This document shows positions 28,234-36,948 of a stretch of 64,000 nt of DNA, piece by piece. Every line of letters starts with the position of its first letter. Position 1 is the stretch's first letter. A program made the translations under genes and the position numbers. Below the pieces are notes generated by a model, which was not told the DNA's origin, made no database searches, and saw only the letters and a list, made by a program, of their open reading frames with translations. This DNA is from Chloroflexota bacterium (lineage in GTDB: Bacteria > Chloroflexota > Dehalococcoidia > Lucifugimonadales > UBA3495): contig JAPOQH010000045.1 of the NCBI GenBank assembly GCA_026710825.1, positions 1 through 64,000 on the forward strand, written 5' to 3'.

Positions 28234-28590
28234 TTACCGGGGGCGGTAGGTCGTGCGCTCCTTGATGCGGGCGGCGCGACCCTGTCGTCCTCGCAGATAG
28301 TACAACTTGGCTCTACGCACCTTGCCCTGCCTGGTCACTTCCAGAGACTCAATCAAGGGTGAGTGGAGCGGAAACACGCGCTCGATCCCGATGCCGGCCG
28401 TGATGCGCCGCACCGTGAAGTTCGCCGCCGGCCCCTTGCCGTGCGTCCGACGGATGCACACGCCCTGGAAGGCCTGCACACGCTCGCGAGCGCCCTCCCG
28501 GATGCGGAAGTTCACGCGCACCGTGTCGCCGGGCCCGAAGTCCGGGATGTTCTCGTTAGTCTCAAAAGAGACCAGTTCAGATGCTTTCAT
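28234..28590 (-). CDS. rplS: 50S ribosomal protein L19
   Basis: 118 aa, normal length. [42 protein letters not shown] and [21 protein letters not shown] are the conserved blocks. L19 lies at the 30S-50S interface. The usual trmD/rimM neighbours are absent here; it stands alone before a terminator. Confidence 0.97.
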   Translation of the reverse strand: MKASELVSFETNENIPDFGPGDTVRVNFRIREGARERVQAFQGVCIRRTHGKGPAANFTVRRITAGIGIERVFPLHSPLIESLEVTRQGKVRRAKLYYLRGRQGRAARIKERTTYRPR

Positions 28591-28720
28591 GGTAATTCTT
28601 CACACTACGCCCACGGCGCATTCTCTATGGTTGACAACGGCCCACGATTATAGCACAGCGGGCACCTGACCGTTGTCGTGCCCGCCGACTCAACTCACGG
28701 CCGTCCGATTACGTGCCCGC

Positions 28721-28770
28721 GCCAACGCAGTCCGCTCATGGCGAGCCGGTCAAACCACGAGCGGACGCCG
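28721..28770. repeat. Intergenic inverted-repeat element
   Basis: Stem TCCGCTCATGG with near-complement CCACGAGCGGA around an AGCCGGTC core; related to the degenerate copy at 11705. It lies between rplS and the NHL gene, outside any gene. It resembles the widespread GTCGAACCA-type intergenic palindrome. Confidence 0.55.
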
Positions 28771-28833
28771 TTTTCAGAAACGTACTGCGCTACGCATGTT
28801 CCCAGTTTCGTGACAACCGAAGACACTGCGACC

Positions 28834-29709
28834 CTACTGCCGCACGTACTTGTCCACCCGCTCCTGCGCACCCAGCGCCATGTAGATGTTGCCCTCGGCG
28901 TCCACCCAGCTTCCGTGCGCCGACTCCGAGTCCCAGCGCGCCAGCACGTTGCCGTCGGGATCCATGATGCTAACCCGCGGCGACATCCCGTTGGCGCCGC
29001 CCTCGCTGATCACCAGCGAACCCTCGCTGTCGATCGAAATGTCCAGCGGCCGGCGCATGTCCTCCCACATGGTGATGTGCTCGCCATCGGGAGAGTAGAT
29101 TTGCATCCGGTTGTTCTCCCGGTCGCACAGGTACAGGTTGCCATTCGGATGCGCCACTATGCTGTGCGGCAGGTGGAATTCACCCGGTCCGCCCTTGCCC
29201 GGCTCACCCCAGGACTGCTTCAACTGCCCATCGCGCGAGAAGCGATGCACCCGCGCGTTCCGGTACCCGTCCGACACATACAGGTCGCCGTTGGGCGCCG
29301 GCACCAACTCCGTGGGATAGTTGAACGGCCCGGCGGCGCGCGGACACACCTCGCCGGGAATCTCGCACCCGGTATCCGAGTGGACTCCCCGGTCGCCGAT
29401 GACTTGCAGCGGCTTGCCATCCAGCGTGTAGATGAGGCACACCGAATCGTTGCGGTCTGTCATGTACACGACGTCGTCCTCGATGTAGATGCCATGCGCC
29501 TCTTCGATAGCGTGCAGGCCCCACGAACCCATGTAGTTGCCGCCCGAGCCGAAGATCAGCACCGGCGGGTCCTTGCGCTGGAATACGTAGACCCGGTTCT
29601 GCGAGTCGGTGGCAACCGCCGAGGCGTTGCCCATCGTCATGCCGTCGGGCAACTGCGCCCAGTTCTCTTCCAATACGTAGGTGTACTTTCCGGATCCAAC
29701 GGTAGTCAT
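28834..29709 (-). CDS. NHL-repeat beta-propeller protein (peptidyl-amidating-lyase-like)
   Basis: 291 aa of repeated blades with the pattern NGDLYVSDGYRNARVHRFSRDG and NGNLYLCDRENNRMQIY. This places it among the six-bladed NHL propellers annotated as peptidyl-alpha-hydroxyglycine alpha-amidating lyase family. No signal peptide. The ATG at 29709 has GGAGG upstream; the frame continues 31 residues further but that part is unlike the family. A clear paralogue lies at 54754-55638 with the same MTTVGSGK start. Confidence 0.85.
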   Translation of the reverse strand: MTTVGSGKYTYVLEENWAQLPDGMTMGNASAVATDSQNRVYVFQRKDPPVLIFGSGGNYMGSWGLHAIEEAHGIYIEDDVVYMTDRNDSVCLIYTLDGKPLQVIGDRGVHSDTGCEIPGEVCPRAAGPFNYPTELVPAPNGDLYVSDGYRNARVHRFSRDGQLKQSWGEPGKGGPGEFHLPHSIVAHPNGNLYLCDRENNRMQIYSPDGEHITMWEDMRRPLDISIDSEGSLVISEGGANGMSPRVSIMDPDGNVLARWDSESAHGSWVDAEGNIYMALGAQERVDKYVRQ

Positions 29710-29835
29710 TACGCCACCTCCTTGCCGGTGATCCAAATTAAAATGTGATCGTTGTTGCCGCTTACTACTACGGACGATGGCCAAGCAGGCCATCGTCCGC
29801 ATTCTAGCAGAGGAACCCGGCCACTGAGGCCGGCG

Positions 29836-30708
29836 TCAGTCGAAAAACCCGCCCCGGATGTGGTCTCGTATCGCGTCCGCCACCAGTGCCGGCCGTTGCA
29901 GCGGCACGTCGTGGATGCTGTCCTCCATCCATACCGTCTTGCTGCGCGGCAGCAGCGATTCCGCGCGCCCTATCGATTCCTCGCGCCGGAACCGGCGTTC
30001 GTGGGCGTCCGGCGTCGACTGCCGCGCCGGCAGCATGAGCGTCGCGCAATCCAGCCGGGGGTAGAGTTCGGCCGGCTTGTGGTCCCACAGCGCGTCGATG
30101 ATGCGCAGGTGATTCTCGCGCCGCAGGTTGGACTGGATCGTGCCATCCTCCAGCACGCGGAAGTTCGCCAGCACGGCCTCGGTCGTCTCCGGCGGTGCGT
30201 TCGGCCCGAACCGCCCACTGGACTCCACCCGTTCGCGCATCATCTGTGGCGTAAAACCGGTGAAAATGGGCGGCGCCATCTCCTCCCGAGCCTGCTCAGG
30301 CGTCCACCCGGGCCGGCTGGAAATATCGATGGTCCCGCCGTCTACGAAAATGATGCCGCTCACCATCTCGGGTTTGGATACGGCCAGCTCCAGTGCCACG
30401 TCCGCGCCCCACGAATGCCCTACGACGATGGGCCGTTCCCATCCCAGGTGCTCGATCATCGCCGCCGCGTCGCCCAAAACCGTCGCGAAATCGTATCCGA
30501 CGTCCACCTGCGCCGATTGGCCATGTCCCCGCTGGTCCATTGCCGCGATCCTGAAATCCTGCGCCAGTCGCGGCGCAACCAGGTCCCAGATATGGCACGT
30601 GGAGGCCAGCCCGTGCAGCAGCAAAACGGGACGGCCGTCGCCACCCCAATCGCGGTAGTGAAACGGCAGTCCCCGCAGGTCAAGAAAACAGTCTTTCGGT
30701 GTAGGCAT
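29836..30708 (-). CDS. Alpha/beta hydrolase
   Basis: 290 aa. LLLHGLAST oxyanion region, nucleophile elbow VVGHSWGAD (Ser), an Asp in the late strand region (RLDCATLMLPARQSTPD) and the His in EDSIHDVPL complete the triad. Domain order fits epoxide-hydrolase or haloperoxidase-like members. The ATG at 30708 has GAGGAGA about 8 bases upstream. It is next to the NHL gene on the same strand. Confidence 0.87.
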   Translation of the reverse strand: MPTPKDCFLDLRGLPFHYRDWGGDGRPVLLLHGLASTCHIWDLVAPRLAQDFRIAAMDQRGHGQSAQVDVGYDFATVLGDAAAMIEHLGWERPIVVGHSWGADVALELAVSKPEMVSGIIFVDGGTIDISSRPGWTPEQAREEMAPPIFTGFTPQMMRERVESSGRFGPNAPPETTEAVLANFRVLEDGTIQSNLRRENHLRIIDALWDHKPAELYPRLDCATLMLPARQSTPDAHERRFRREESIGRAESLLPRSKTVWMEDSIHDVPLQRPALVADAIRDHIRGGFFD

Positions 30709-30768
30709 CGGCGATTCTCCTCGCGGCATTCTAGCACGGCCCCCCTGCTATAATTCCCTCGAAAACCC

Positions 30769-30796
30769 GTTCATCCTGAGCGTGTCGAAGGATCAA
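30769..30796. repeat. TTCATCCTGAGCGTGTCGAAGGAT-type repeat
   Basis: A 28-base intergenic palindrome with ATCCT and AGGAT arms around GAGCGTGTCGA, of a type found scattered between genes in many bacterial genomes. It lies between the alpha/beta hydrolase and the monooxygenase-fold gene. Confidence 0.6.
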
Positions 30797-30873
30797 CCTA
30801 AGCCCGTCAGAGCATCATCCTCCGCCGATTCCAGGGTGCGCCGGCGTTCCCAATCCACAGGAGGAATCCCAAC

Positions 30874-31212
30874 ATGTACGCCATATTCGTTACCATCAAC
30901 ATCAAGGACGGCCACGCCGACGAGTTCGCCGCCGCCAGCCTGGGCGACGGCCAGGGCAGCGTCCGCGACGAGGAAAACTGCTTCCGCTTCGACATCCTGC
31001 GCAGCCCCGACAACCCCAACCAGTTCTACCTCTACGAGGTCTACGCCAACCGCGAAGCCCACGCGACTCATCGCGAGCAGCCCCACTACGTCGCCTGGCG
31101 TTCCGCAGTCGAGCACATGTTTGAAGGCGACCTCGGCCGCGTCGAAATGGAGACCGTGTTCCCCTCCGACGCCGGCTGGAAGGCCCAGAAGCCCGGCCTG
31201 GTCAACTGGTAA
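30874..31212 (+). CDS. Putative quinol/antibiotic-biosynthesis-type monooxygenase
   Basis: 112 aa ABM-fold protein. MYAIFVTINIKDGHADEF at the start, FRFDILRSPDNPNQFYLYEVYANREAHATH in the middle and the C-terminal pairing strand match the dimeric alpha+beta barrel family. Cofactor-free members oxidise quinols or polyketides; others degrade heme. GGAGG precedes the ATG. The substrate is unknown. Confidence 0.85.
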   Translation: MYAIFVTINIKDGHADEFAAASLGDGQGSVRDEENCFRFDILRSPDNPNQFYLYEVYANREAHATHREQPHYVAWRSAVEHMFEGDLGRVEMETVFPSDAGWKAQKPGLVNW

Positions 31213-31237
31213 CCATCCGGTAGTCCACACCTTGGTG

Positions 31238-31259
31238 GGGGCGAATGATTATTCGCCCC
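31238..31259. repeat. GGGGCGAAT intergenic hairpin
   Basis: Nine-bp stem GGGGCGAAT with 4-base loop GATT, between two plus-strand genes; same family as 8654, 14605 and 54693. No T-run, so weak as a terminator. Confidence 0.6.
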
Positions 31260-31284
31260 TATCCACAATCGAAAAACGGCCACT

Positions 31285-31851
31285 ATGAGCAAACTGTTCG
31301 CCCCCCGCGACCTGGGCCCGATAGCGGCGATCGCCGCCGTTGCGTTCCTGATGTCGGCCATCTTCTTGTGGACCGAACGAACCGATCTGGTAGATCCGAA
31401 CGACCTGTCGGTCACCGGTTGGTCGTGGCGACTGTGGCAAATCGGCCCCCTGGTCTTCGCCTTCGCCGGCGTGTGGTGGATCTGGCTCAGCACCCGACGG
31501 GTTCCCTGGGTACGCAGCCTCGCGCTCGGCATCCTGGCGGTGATGGTTTTCACCAACGGCTACACCTCAGCATTCGGCGACTACTGGGGCGACGTCTGGC
31601 GCACCGTCAACCCGCTGTTCATCGCATCATGCAGCGTATCTGCCGTGGTCCTCTGGCGATGCAACTGCGCCGCCGGCAAAATCGGAGCGGTCATCTCCGT
31701 CATCCTGGGAGCGGTCATCTTCGCCAACGCCCATTTCATCAACAACGGCGTGGTCTGGCAGATCATGGACCCGGTTCGTGTGCTGACGGAAATCACCTGG
31801 GCCGGCGCCGCCCGCTATGCCAACGTAGCCGAGGCGGCCGCCACAGAATAG
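31285..31851 (+). CDS. Uncharacterised membrane protein
   Basis: 188 aa with about five hydrophobic segments (starting near residues 11, 50, 77, 107 and 132). No motif links it to a known transporter or enzyme. It is followed 7 bases later by the alkyltransferase-like gene, so they may share a transcript. Confidence 0.7.
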   Translation: MSKLFAPRDLGPIAAIAAVAFLMSAIFLWTERTDLVDPNDLSVTGWSWRLWQIGPLVFAFAGVWWIWLSTRRVPWVRSLALGILAVMVFTNGYTSAFGDYWGDVWRTVNPLFIASCSVSAVVLWRCNCAAGKIGAVISVILGAVIFANAHFINNGVVWQIMDPVRVLTEITWAGAARYANVAEAAATE

Positions 31852-31858
31852 TTGATCA

Positions 31859-32203
31859 ATGCAGGACAACGCGACATCCGCCGACCGCCAAGTCCCCGCC
31901 GTGTACGACCAGGTGCTCGAAGTCGTGCGCCAGATTCCCCGGGGCCAGGTGGCAACCTACGGGCAGATCGCCATGATCGTCGGCAACTGCACCCCGCGGA
32001 TGGTCGGCTACTGCATGGCATCGCTGGACCCTGACTCCGACGTGCCCTGGCAGCGGGTGATCAACCACCAGGGCCGGATCAGCCCGCGCGGCGTCGGCGA
32101 CGGAGCCCTGCGCCAACGCCAACTCCTCATATCCGAGGGCGTGGAGTTCAGCGACGCCGACCGCGTCAGCTTCCGCAAATTCGGCTGGCTCGACCCCTAC
32201 TGA
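31859..32203 (+). CDS. Alkyltransferase-like protein (ATL)
   Basis: 114 aa of the MGMT C-terminal fold. In true O6-alkylguanine transferases the active site is PCHR; here it is PWQRV with Trp64 in place of the reactive Cys. That substitution defines ATL proteins, which bind O6-alkylguanine and hand it to nucleotide excision repair. The helix-turn-helix RGQVATYGQIA and Arg47 (TPRMVG), which flips the base, are intact. It is 17 bases upstream of an Fpg/Nei glycosylase, forming a repair pair. Confidence 0.92.
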   Translation: MQDNATSADRQVPAVYDQVLEVVRQIPRGQVATYGQIAMIVGNCTPRMVGYCMASLDPDSDVPWQRVINHQGRISPRGVGDGALRQRQLLISEGVEFSDADRVSFRKFGWLDPY

Positions 32204-32220
32204 CCCGGAGGTGGCGTACC

Positions 32221-33042
32221 ATGCCCGAAGCCCCCGAACTGCACGTCGCCGTTGAGTTCCTCGAATCGTGCCTGCCCGGCCAGACCATCACCGAAGCTCA
32301 GGTACTCAGGCCCAGCGTCGTCCGTTCGCTGGCAGACCCCTTCCCTGAGGACGCCGTCGGCCGCGAATTCCTGTCCATCAGCCGACTCGGCAAGTTCCTG
32401 CTCCTCGCCCTGTCCGGCGACCACACCCTGGTCATCAACCCCAAGCTCACCGGCGGCATCCAATACGTTCCCTCGAAACAGCGGGTGTTCAAAAGGACCT
32501 GCGTCCGGTTCGCCCTCGCCGACGGCAACGACCTGCGCTACATCGACGACCGCCAAATGGGCCAGTTCTACTACGTGCCGAACGACCTGATCGAAACCGT
32601 CCCCGGCCTGGCGGAGCAGGGACCCGACGTGCTCGACGATTTCAGCTTCGACGACTTCAAGGCCAACCTCAAGGGTTTCAGCGGTGAGATCAAGGGCGTG
32701 CTCACCCGTGGTCGCGTCATCGCCGGCATCGGCAACGCGTACGCCGACGAGATCCTGTTCCACGCCGGCGTCTATCCCTTCAAGAAGCGCCGCGCCCTCT
32801 CCGACGACGAACTCCGCCGCATCCACCAAAGTTCCCGCGCCGTCGTGCTCGATGCCATCGGACAGGTGCGCCAGCGCATGGGCAACCAGATCGACCACAA
32901 GCTCCGCGACTTCCTCGCCGTCCACAACAAGGGCGGCCAGCCCTGCCCCCAGTGCGGCAATGCCATCACCGAACTCCGCGCCAACCAGACCATCACCAGC
33001 TACTGCCGACACTGCCAACCCGGAATGCTATTGAAAAACTGA
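32221..33042 (+). CDS. mutM: Formamidopyrimidine-DNA glycosylase/Nei family protein
   Basis: 273 aa. N-terminal MPEAPEL replaces the canonical MPELPEV but keeps the catalytic Pro2-Glu3. LGKFLLL carries the conserved Lys, GIGNAYADEILFHAGVYP is the H2TH domain, and CPQCG... CRHCQ the C-terminal zinc finger. Removes oxidised bases. The altered N-terminus means I cannot say whether it prefers 8-oxoG (Fpg) or oxidised pyrimidines (Nei). Co-directional with the ATL gene. Confidence 0.88.
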   Translation: MPEAPELHVAVEFLESCLPGQTITEAQVLRPSVVRSLADPFPEDAVGREFLSISRLGKFLLLALSGDHTLVINPKLTGGIQYVPSKQRVFKRTCVRFALADGNDLRYIDDRQMGQFYYVPNDLIETVPGLAEQGPDVLDDFSFDDFKANLKGFSGEIKGVLTRGRVIAGIGNAYADEILFHAGVYPFKKRRALSDDELRRIHQSSRAVVLDAIGQVRQRMGNQIDHKLRDFLAVHNKGGQPCPQCGNAITELRANQTITSYCRHCQPGMLLKN

Positions 33043-33082
33043 CGATCGCCACACCCCGAATGCCCCGCTAGGAGGTAATGAA

Positions 33083-34114
33083 ATGGCCACCTTCATGTAC
33101 GTATCGCTCCAGCAGGAAGACCGCATCGCCCAGTACACCGTCGACCCGGCCACCGGAGCCCTCGACCATCACGCCGATTACCCGCTGGCCGGTATGCCCG
33201 CCCCGATGGCCGTCGATCCTCAAAAACGTTTCCTCTTCGTCGGCCGCCGCTTGGCCGGCGAATACGGCCTCACCGGTTTCGCCATCCAACCCGAGAACGG
33301 ACACCTCGAGCAACTCAACAGCGTCCCCCTCGGCGGCGATCCCGTGCACGTCTCCGTCGACCGCGGCGGAAACTACGTCCTGTCCGCCTACTACTACCAG
33401 GCCCGCGTCGGCGTCCACGGTTTCGACGACACCGGAGCCCTCGAACCGTCTCCCATCGAGTGGCGCGAAACCGGCATCGGCGCCCACTACATCCAGACCG
33501 ACCCCGAAAACCGCTACGCCTTCGTGCCCCACATCGCCGAGGGCAACCACACGGGCGTCAACGCGATTTTCCAGTTCCAGTTCGACCAGGATTCAGGCCG
33601 CCTCACCCCCAACGACCCGGACCGCGTCGTACCCAACACCCTTGAGGGCCCGCGACATTTCTGCTTCAACCCCAACCTCAACGTTCTCTATTCGTCAAAC
33701 GAACAGGGATGCAGCGTCACGGCGTATAACTTCGACCCCGTGGGCGGCGTCCTGTCGCCCTTCCAGACCGTTCCCACCTTGCCCGGCGATTTCGACGGAC
33801 AAAACTCCTGCTCCCAGATCCAGATCACCCCGTCCGGCCGGTTCCTCTACGCGCCCAATCGCGGCCACAACAGCATCGCCGGCTTCGCCGTGGACCCATC
33901 CGATGGCAGCCTGACCCCCCTCGGCCAGACCGCCACCGAGCCCATCCCGCGCGCGTTCAGCCTCGACACCACCGGCGCGTTCCTCTACGCCACCGGCCTT
34001 GACTCCGGCAACCTCGCCGCCTACCGGATAAACCAGGACACCGGAGCCCTAGCACCGCTGCACGTCAACCCCGTCGGCCAAGGCCCCATGTGGGTCTCGA
34101 TCATCGACCTCTAG
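33083..34114 (+). CDS. Lactonase family beta-propeller protein
   Basis: 343 aa seven-bladed propeller of the 6-phosphogluconolactonase (YbhE/Pgl) type. Repeats such as YTVDPATGALDHHADYPL, FAIQPENGHLEQLN and the GPRHFCFNPNLNVLYSSNE block match the family. GGAGG lies upstream of the ATG. Whether the substrate is 6-phosphogluconolactone or another sugar lactone cannot be told; no zwf or gnd is nearby. Confidence 0.9.
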   Translation: MATFMYVSLQQEDRIAQYTVDPATGALDHHADYPLAGMPAPMAVDPQKRFLFVGRRLAGEYGLTGFAIQPENGHLEQLNSVPLGGDPVHVSVDRGGNYVLSAYYYQARVGVHGFDDTGALEPSPIEWRETGIGAHYIQTDPENRYAFVPHIAEGNHTGVNAIFQFQFDQDSGRLTPNDPDRVVPNTLEGPRHFCFNPNLNVLYSSNEQGCSVTAYNFDPVGGVLSPFQTVPTLPGDFDGQNSCSQIQITPSGRFLYAPNRGHNSIAGFAVDPSDGSLTPLGQTATEPIPRAFSLDTTGAFLYATGLDSGNLAAYRINQDTGALAPLHVNPVGQGPMWVSIIDL

Positions 34115-34291
34115 CGTCCATCCACTCCCGTACTTTCGCCCTCGTCGCCCGCCAGCGACGGGGGCATTTCTATGGCCGGCCCGAATCGCCCTCGCGTCGC
34201 CCCGCCCGCATGACAATGCGCCGTTGCGATACGTACATTCGTTTGTATAACATCAATCTATCCCAACCGACCAACGACCCGAGGTCATTCA

Positions 34292-36034
34292 TTGCAATAC
34301 GACAAAAATCGCCACCGCCTGCTCAGGGACATCGCACACCGGGCCCGGCTCACCCCCAACGAATACAATGGATTCGAGGACTCCGTCCGCGCCGCCCGCA
34401 TCCCAATTTCGACTGTCTCCATCCCGGACTGGCCGCCCGTGCCCTACTCGCCGCTGCTCATCCTGTTCGGCGCGAAGGCCTGGTGGGAGGGACGCCATTG
34501 GACCGGCGAACAGCCGGCAGTGGCCCAAGCCGACTCCGCCCGGGCATCCACCCTCGCCCGCGAAATGGCCGGCGATCCATTGAGCCCCCAACGCCTGGCC
34601 TATGCGTGGCAGGTGCCACAATTCGACCCAACCGAGCACATCATCCTGCGCTACTGGCTGAACGAGCAGGACCTCTCCATCGTCGATTTCCTCCGCGACT
34701 ACCTGCCCGGGGCGGAAAAACGCCTCGGCCGCGATGACCTGCTCGTCGAGGTGACCAATCCCCGCGTCTCTCAGGAACGTGCCGAGGGCTCCTATTCCCC
34801 CACCCGCCGCGCCGTCCGCATGGCCGACCGTAGCCTTCTGGACGACTTCGCCGCATCCTCCCAACGTTTCACCTACGACACCGACCTGCGGGTGTCCTGG
34901 GTACGCTCCCAGGACGACTCACGCTGGGAAGCCCGCCGCACGCATCCGCCCCAATCAACCACCTGGGCCAGCCACCGTTCCTGGATCATGCGACCCCTCG
35001 GCCAGGGCGCGCTCCGCGACGACGACGTGGACCCGGTCGACGGCTACCGCTTCGGCCCGGCGATGGAACTCTTCGACGACGGCATGCTGTGGGTCTGGAT
35101 CGCCCGTCGCGCCCTCGACCACGTGTCCACCATCACCATCAACGGAGTCAACGTTGCGTTGACCGCCCAGACCTTCGGCCCCTGCTGCCGCATGGTCGGG
35201 CACATCCCCACAGAGCGCCTGCCGCAAGTCGTTGGCGAGTCATACGCCAGGCAGATTGACGCGGCAACCATGTCCGCGCCGCCCGACACCACCGGTCCAA
35301 TCATCCTCAACGACGTGCAGTTCACCTACCGCAGTCCGTTCTATCGGGCCAAAACCAGGTTGCCCAACCAATTCCATCGCCCCAGAAGGTGCAGCCTGAT
35401 CCTCCGTGAGCCGGACCGGGTCCGCGCATTCGGCGACGATGCCATCCTGCGGCGCGGCCTCGTCATCAATGGCGTGGCCGTAACCAACCTCAAACCCTAT
35501 CGTCGCGGATGGCAGGGCCGATTGGCCGCCCCTTGCGCGGTGGTCGCTGCCAATGCCCGCGCCGGGGAAACCTCATCGCATACGACTCCGCCCATCGCCG
35601 GCGTGAACGACGGCGCAAAGACCTACAGCCCCGCCGCCGTGGTGGCCGCCATCGAAGCGGCGCTGGGCCGCCCGGTCCGGCTGTTCGGCCAGACCACCAG
35701 CGACCAGGGCATCGTCGCGCTCACCCGCCGGGGCATGGAACAGTTCCTCGAACAGGATTCAACCGACCGCCTGGACTACATCGCAGACCACGGCGGACGC
35801 AACTACGACTGCGAAAACTTCTCCGAGACCCTGCGGGCCAACCTGGCGCGCAAGCACGGCGTCAACGGTTGCGCCGTCATCTGGGGCGACTCCCACGCCT
35901 GGTGCCTCTTCGTCCTGGTCGGCGACGCCGGCCCCACCATCGCCATGGTCGAACCCCAGGCCGACTCCCACATCACCATCAACCAACTCACCGGCCCCTA
36001 CTCCATAGAACGTCGCGCCGAAGTCCTCTTGTAA
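34292..36034 (+). CDS. Large uncharacterised protein with papain-like C-terminal domain
   Basis: 580 aa, TTG start after a GAGGT site. The first about 430 residues are not recognised. The C-terminal part (about 435-580) contains YDCENFSETLRANL (Cys507), GDSHAWCLFVLV (His535) and MVEPQAD (Glu554). Order and spacing resemble papain-like or transglutaminase-fold Cys-His-Glu sites, for instance the C-terminal protease domain of fungal MOA-type agglutinins. No signal peptide or membrane helix is seen. GC content matches the chromosome. Function unknown; protease activity is inference. Confidence 0.65.
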   Translation: MQYDKNRHRLLRDIAHRARLTPNEYNGFEDSVRAARIPISTVSIPDWPPVPYSPLLILFGAKAWWEGRHWTGEQPAVAQADSARASTLAREMAGDPLSPQRLAYAWQVPQFDPTEHIILRYWLNEQDLSIVDFLRDYLPGAEKRLGRDDLLVEVTNPRVSQERAEGSYSPTRRAVRMADRSLLDDFAASSQRFTYDTDLRVSWVRSQDDSRWEARRTHPPQSTTWASHRSWIMRPLGQGALRDDDVDPVDGYRFGPAMELFDDGMLWVWIARRALDHVSTITINGVNVALTAQTFGPCCRMVGHIPTERLPQVVGESYARQIDAATMSAPPDTTGPIILNDVQFTYRSPFYRAKTRLPNQFHRPRRCSLILREPDRVRAFGDDAILRRGLVINGVAVTNLKPYRRGWQGRLAAPCAVVAANARAGETSSHTTPPIAGVNDGAKTYSPAAVVAAIEAALGRPVRLFGQTTSDQGIVALTRRGMEQFLEQDSTDRLDYIADHGGRNYDCENFSETLRANLARKHGVNGCAVIWGDSHAWCLFVLVGDAGPTIAMVEPQADSHITINQLTGPYSIERRAEVLL

Positions 36035-36154
36035 GCCATCGCGATGATGGTACGCAGCCCCACCAAACCGAGTTCCGATGCCCTCTCCACCACGGTAGAG
36101 GGCATTGAGCAGGGGGTTGCAATCTCGTAGTGATCGGCCCGCCGGGACCGGCCG

Positions 36155-36568
36155 CTAGCCGCACTCAACAGGGTTCATGACCGCAACGCCGGTCGGTTCA
36201 AAGTGCCGCACGTTCCGTGTTACGACGGTCAGACCGCGCTCCAGAGCCGTGGCGGCGATGAGCAGATCAGCGCTTTCATGCCCAATCATGGCCGACAACT
36301 GACCCCATCTCCGCGCTGCCGGTAGGTCTACGGGGAGAATTCGATCGTTGTACCCAATCAGTACGCGGTCCAACCAAAGAGCCAATTCCCGGGCGAACGT
36401 GGGGTTGACGCGTCGCTGCTGGGTGATGCCCCGTTCAATTTCTCCAACGGTAATGACGTTTATGTACAGGTCCGACGTGCGCTGCGCGGCCACCCAACGC
36501 ACGACTGCAGGATGTCGTTCACGCCGCCGGAGCGCCGACAATACGTCGGTATCGACGAGGAACATCAC
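36155..36568 (-). CDS. vapC: VapC-type PIN domain ribonuclease toxin
   Basis: 137 aa PIN domain with the acidic residues Asp6 (FLVDTDVLSAL), Glu43 (TVGEIERG) and the HESADLLIAATA block with the later Asp, so the Mg-dependent RNase site is complete. Its ATG overlaps the antitoxin stop by four bases. Typical plasmid/genome stabilisation pair. Confidence 0.93.
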   Translation of the reverse strand: MMFLVDTDVLSALRRRERHPAVVRWVAAQRTSDLYINVITVGEIERGITQQRRVNPTFARELALWLDRVLIGYNDRILPVDLPAARRWGQLSAMIGHESADLLIAATALERGLTVVTRNVRHFEPTGVAVMNPVECG

Positions 36569-36819
36569 AAATCCAGTGGCCGCGCGGGCAATGGCAGCCG
36601 GTCGAATTCCAGGTCATCCTGCGGCAATTCCAGCAACAGCTCACCCAGGGTTGCCGAGTGCGACTGCTCCAACCGGCATAGCCGGTCATATTCCTCCGCC
36701 GCCAGGACTACTACGGCGGGTTGGCCGCGCCGTGTCACCTGTTGAGGTTCGCCGGCCAACGCAGCATTGACCAGCGCGCTGAACTTGTTCTTTGCATCCT
36801 GCAGAGGCCAAACTGTCAT
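36565..36819 (-). CDS. Phd/YefM-type antitoxin of the vapBC pair
   Basis: 84 aa. MTVWPLQDAKNKFSALVNAAL is the Phd/YefM N-terminal DNA-binding motif, followed by RRGQPAVVVLAAEEYDRL and a Pro/Leu-rich toxin-binding tail. Pairing of a Phd-type antitoxin with a PIN toxin is common. First gene of the pair, preceded by an inverted repeat that could be its operator. Confidence 0.9.
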   Translation of the reverse strand: MTVWPLQDAKNKFSALVNAALAGEPQQVTRRGQPAVVVLAAEEYDRLCRLEQSHSATLGELLLELPQDDLEFDRLPLPARPLDL

Positions 36820-36829
36820 GCGTCACCCC

Positions 36830-36850
36830 ATCTAGTCGATCTGGCTAGAT
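36830..36850. promoter_or_regulatory. Candidate autoregulatory operator of vapBC
   Basis: Inverted repeat ATCTAG (36830-36835) and CTAGAT (36845-36850) 9 bases apart, beginning 11 bases upstream of the antitoxin ATG. Phd-type antitoxins usually bind such palindromes to repress their operon. Binding is inferred. Confidence 0.5.
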
Positions 36851-36948
36851 TAGTAGATCCTGAAAAAATCGTCTTCGCGAAGCGCACTCCTGGGGGAACG
36901 GGCGATTTAATCCAAAAACGGCCCCGCGTCAACGTGCCGTTCTGAAAA

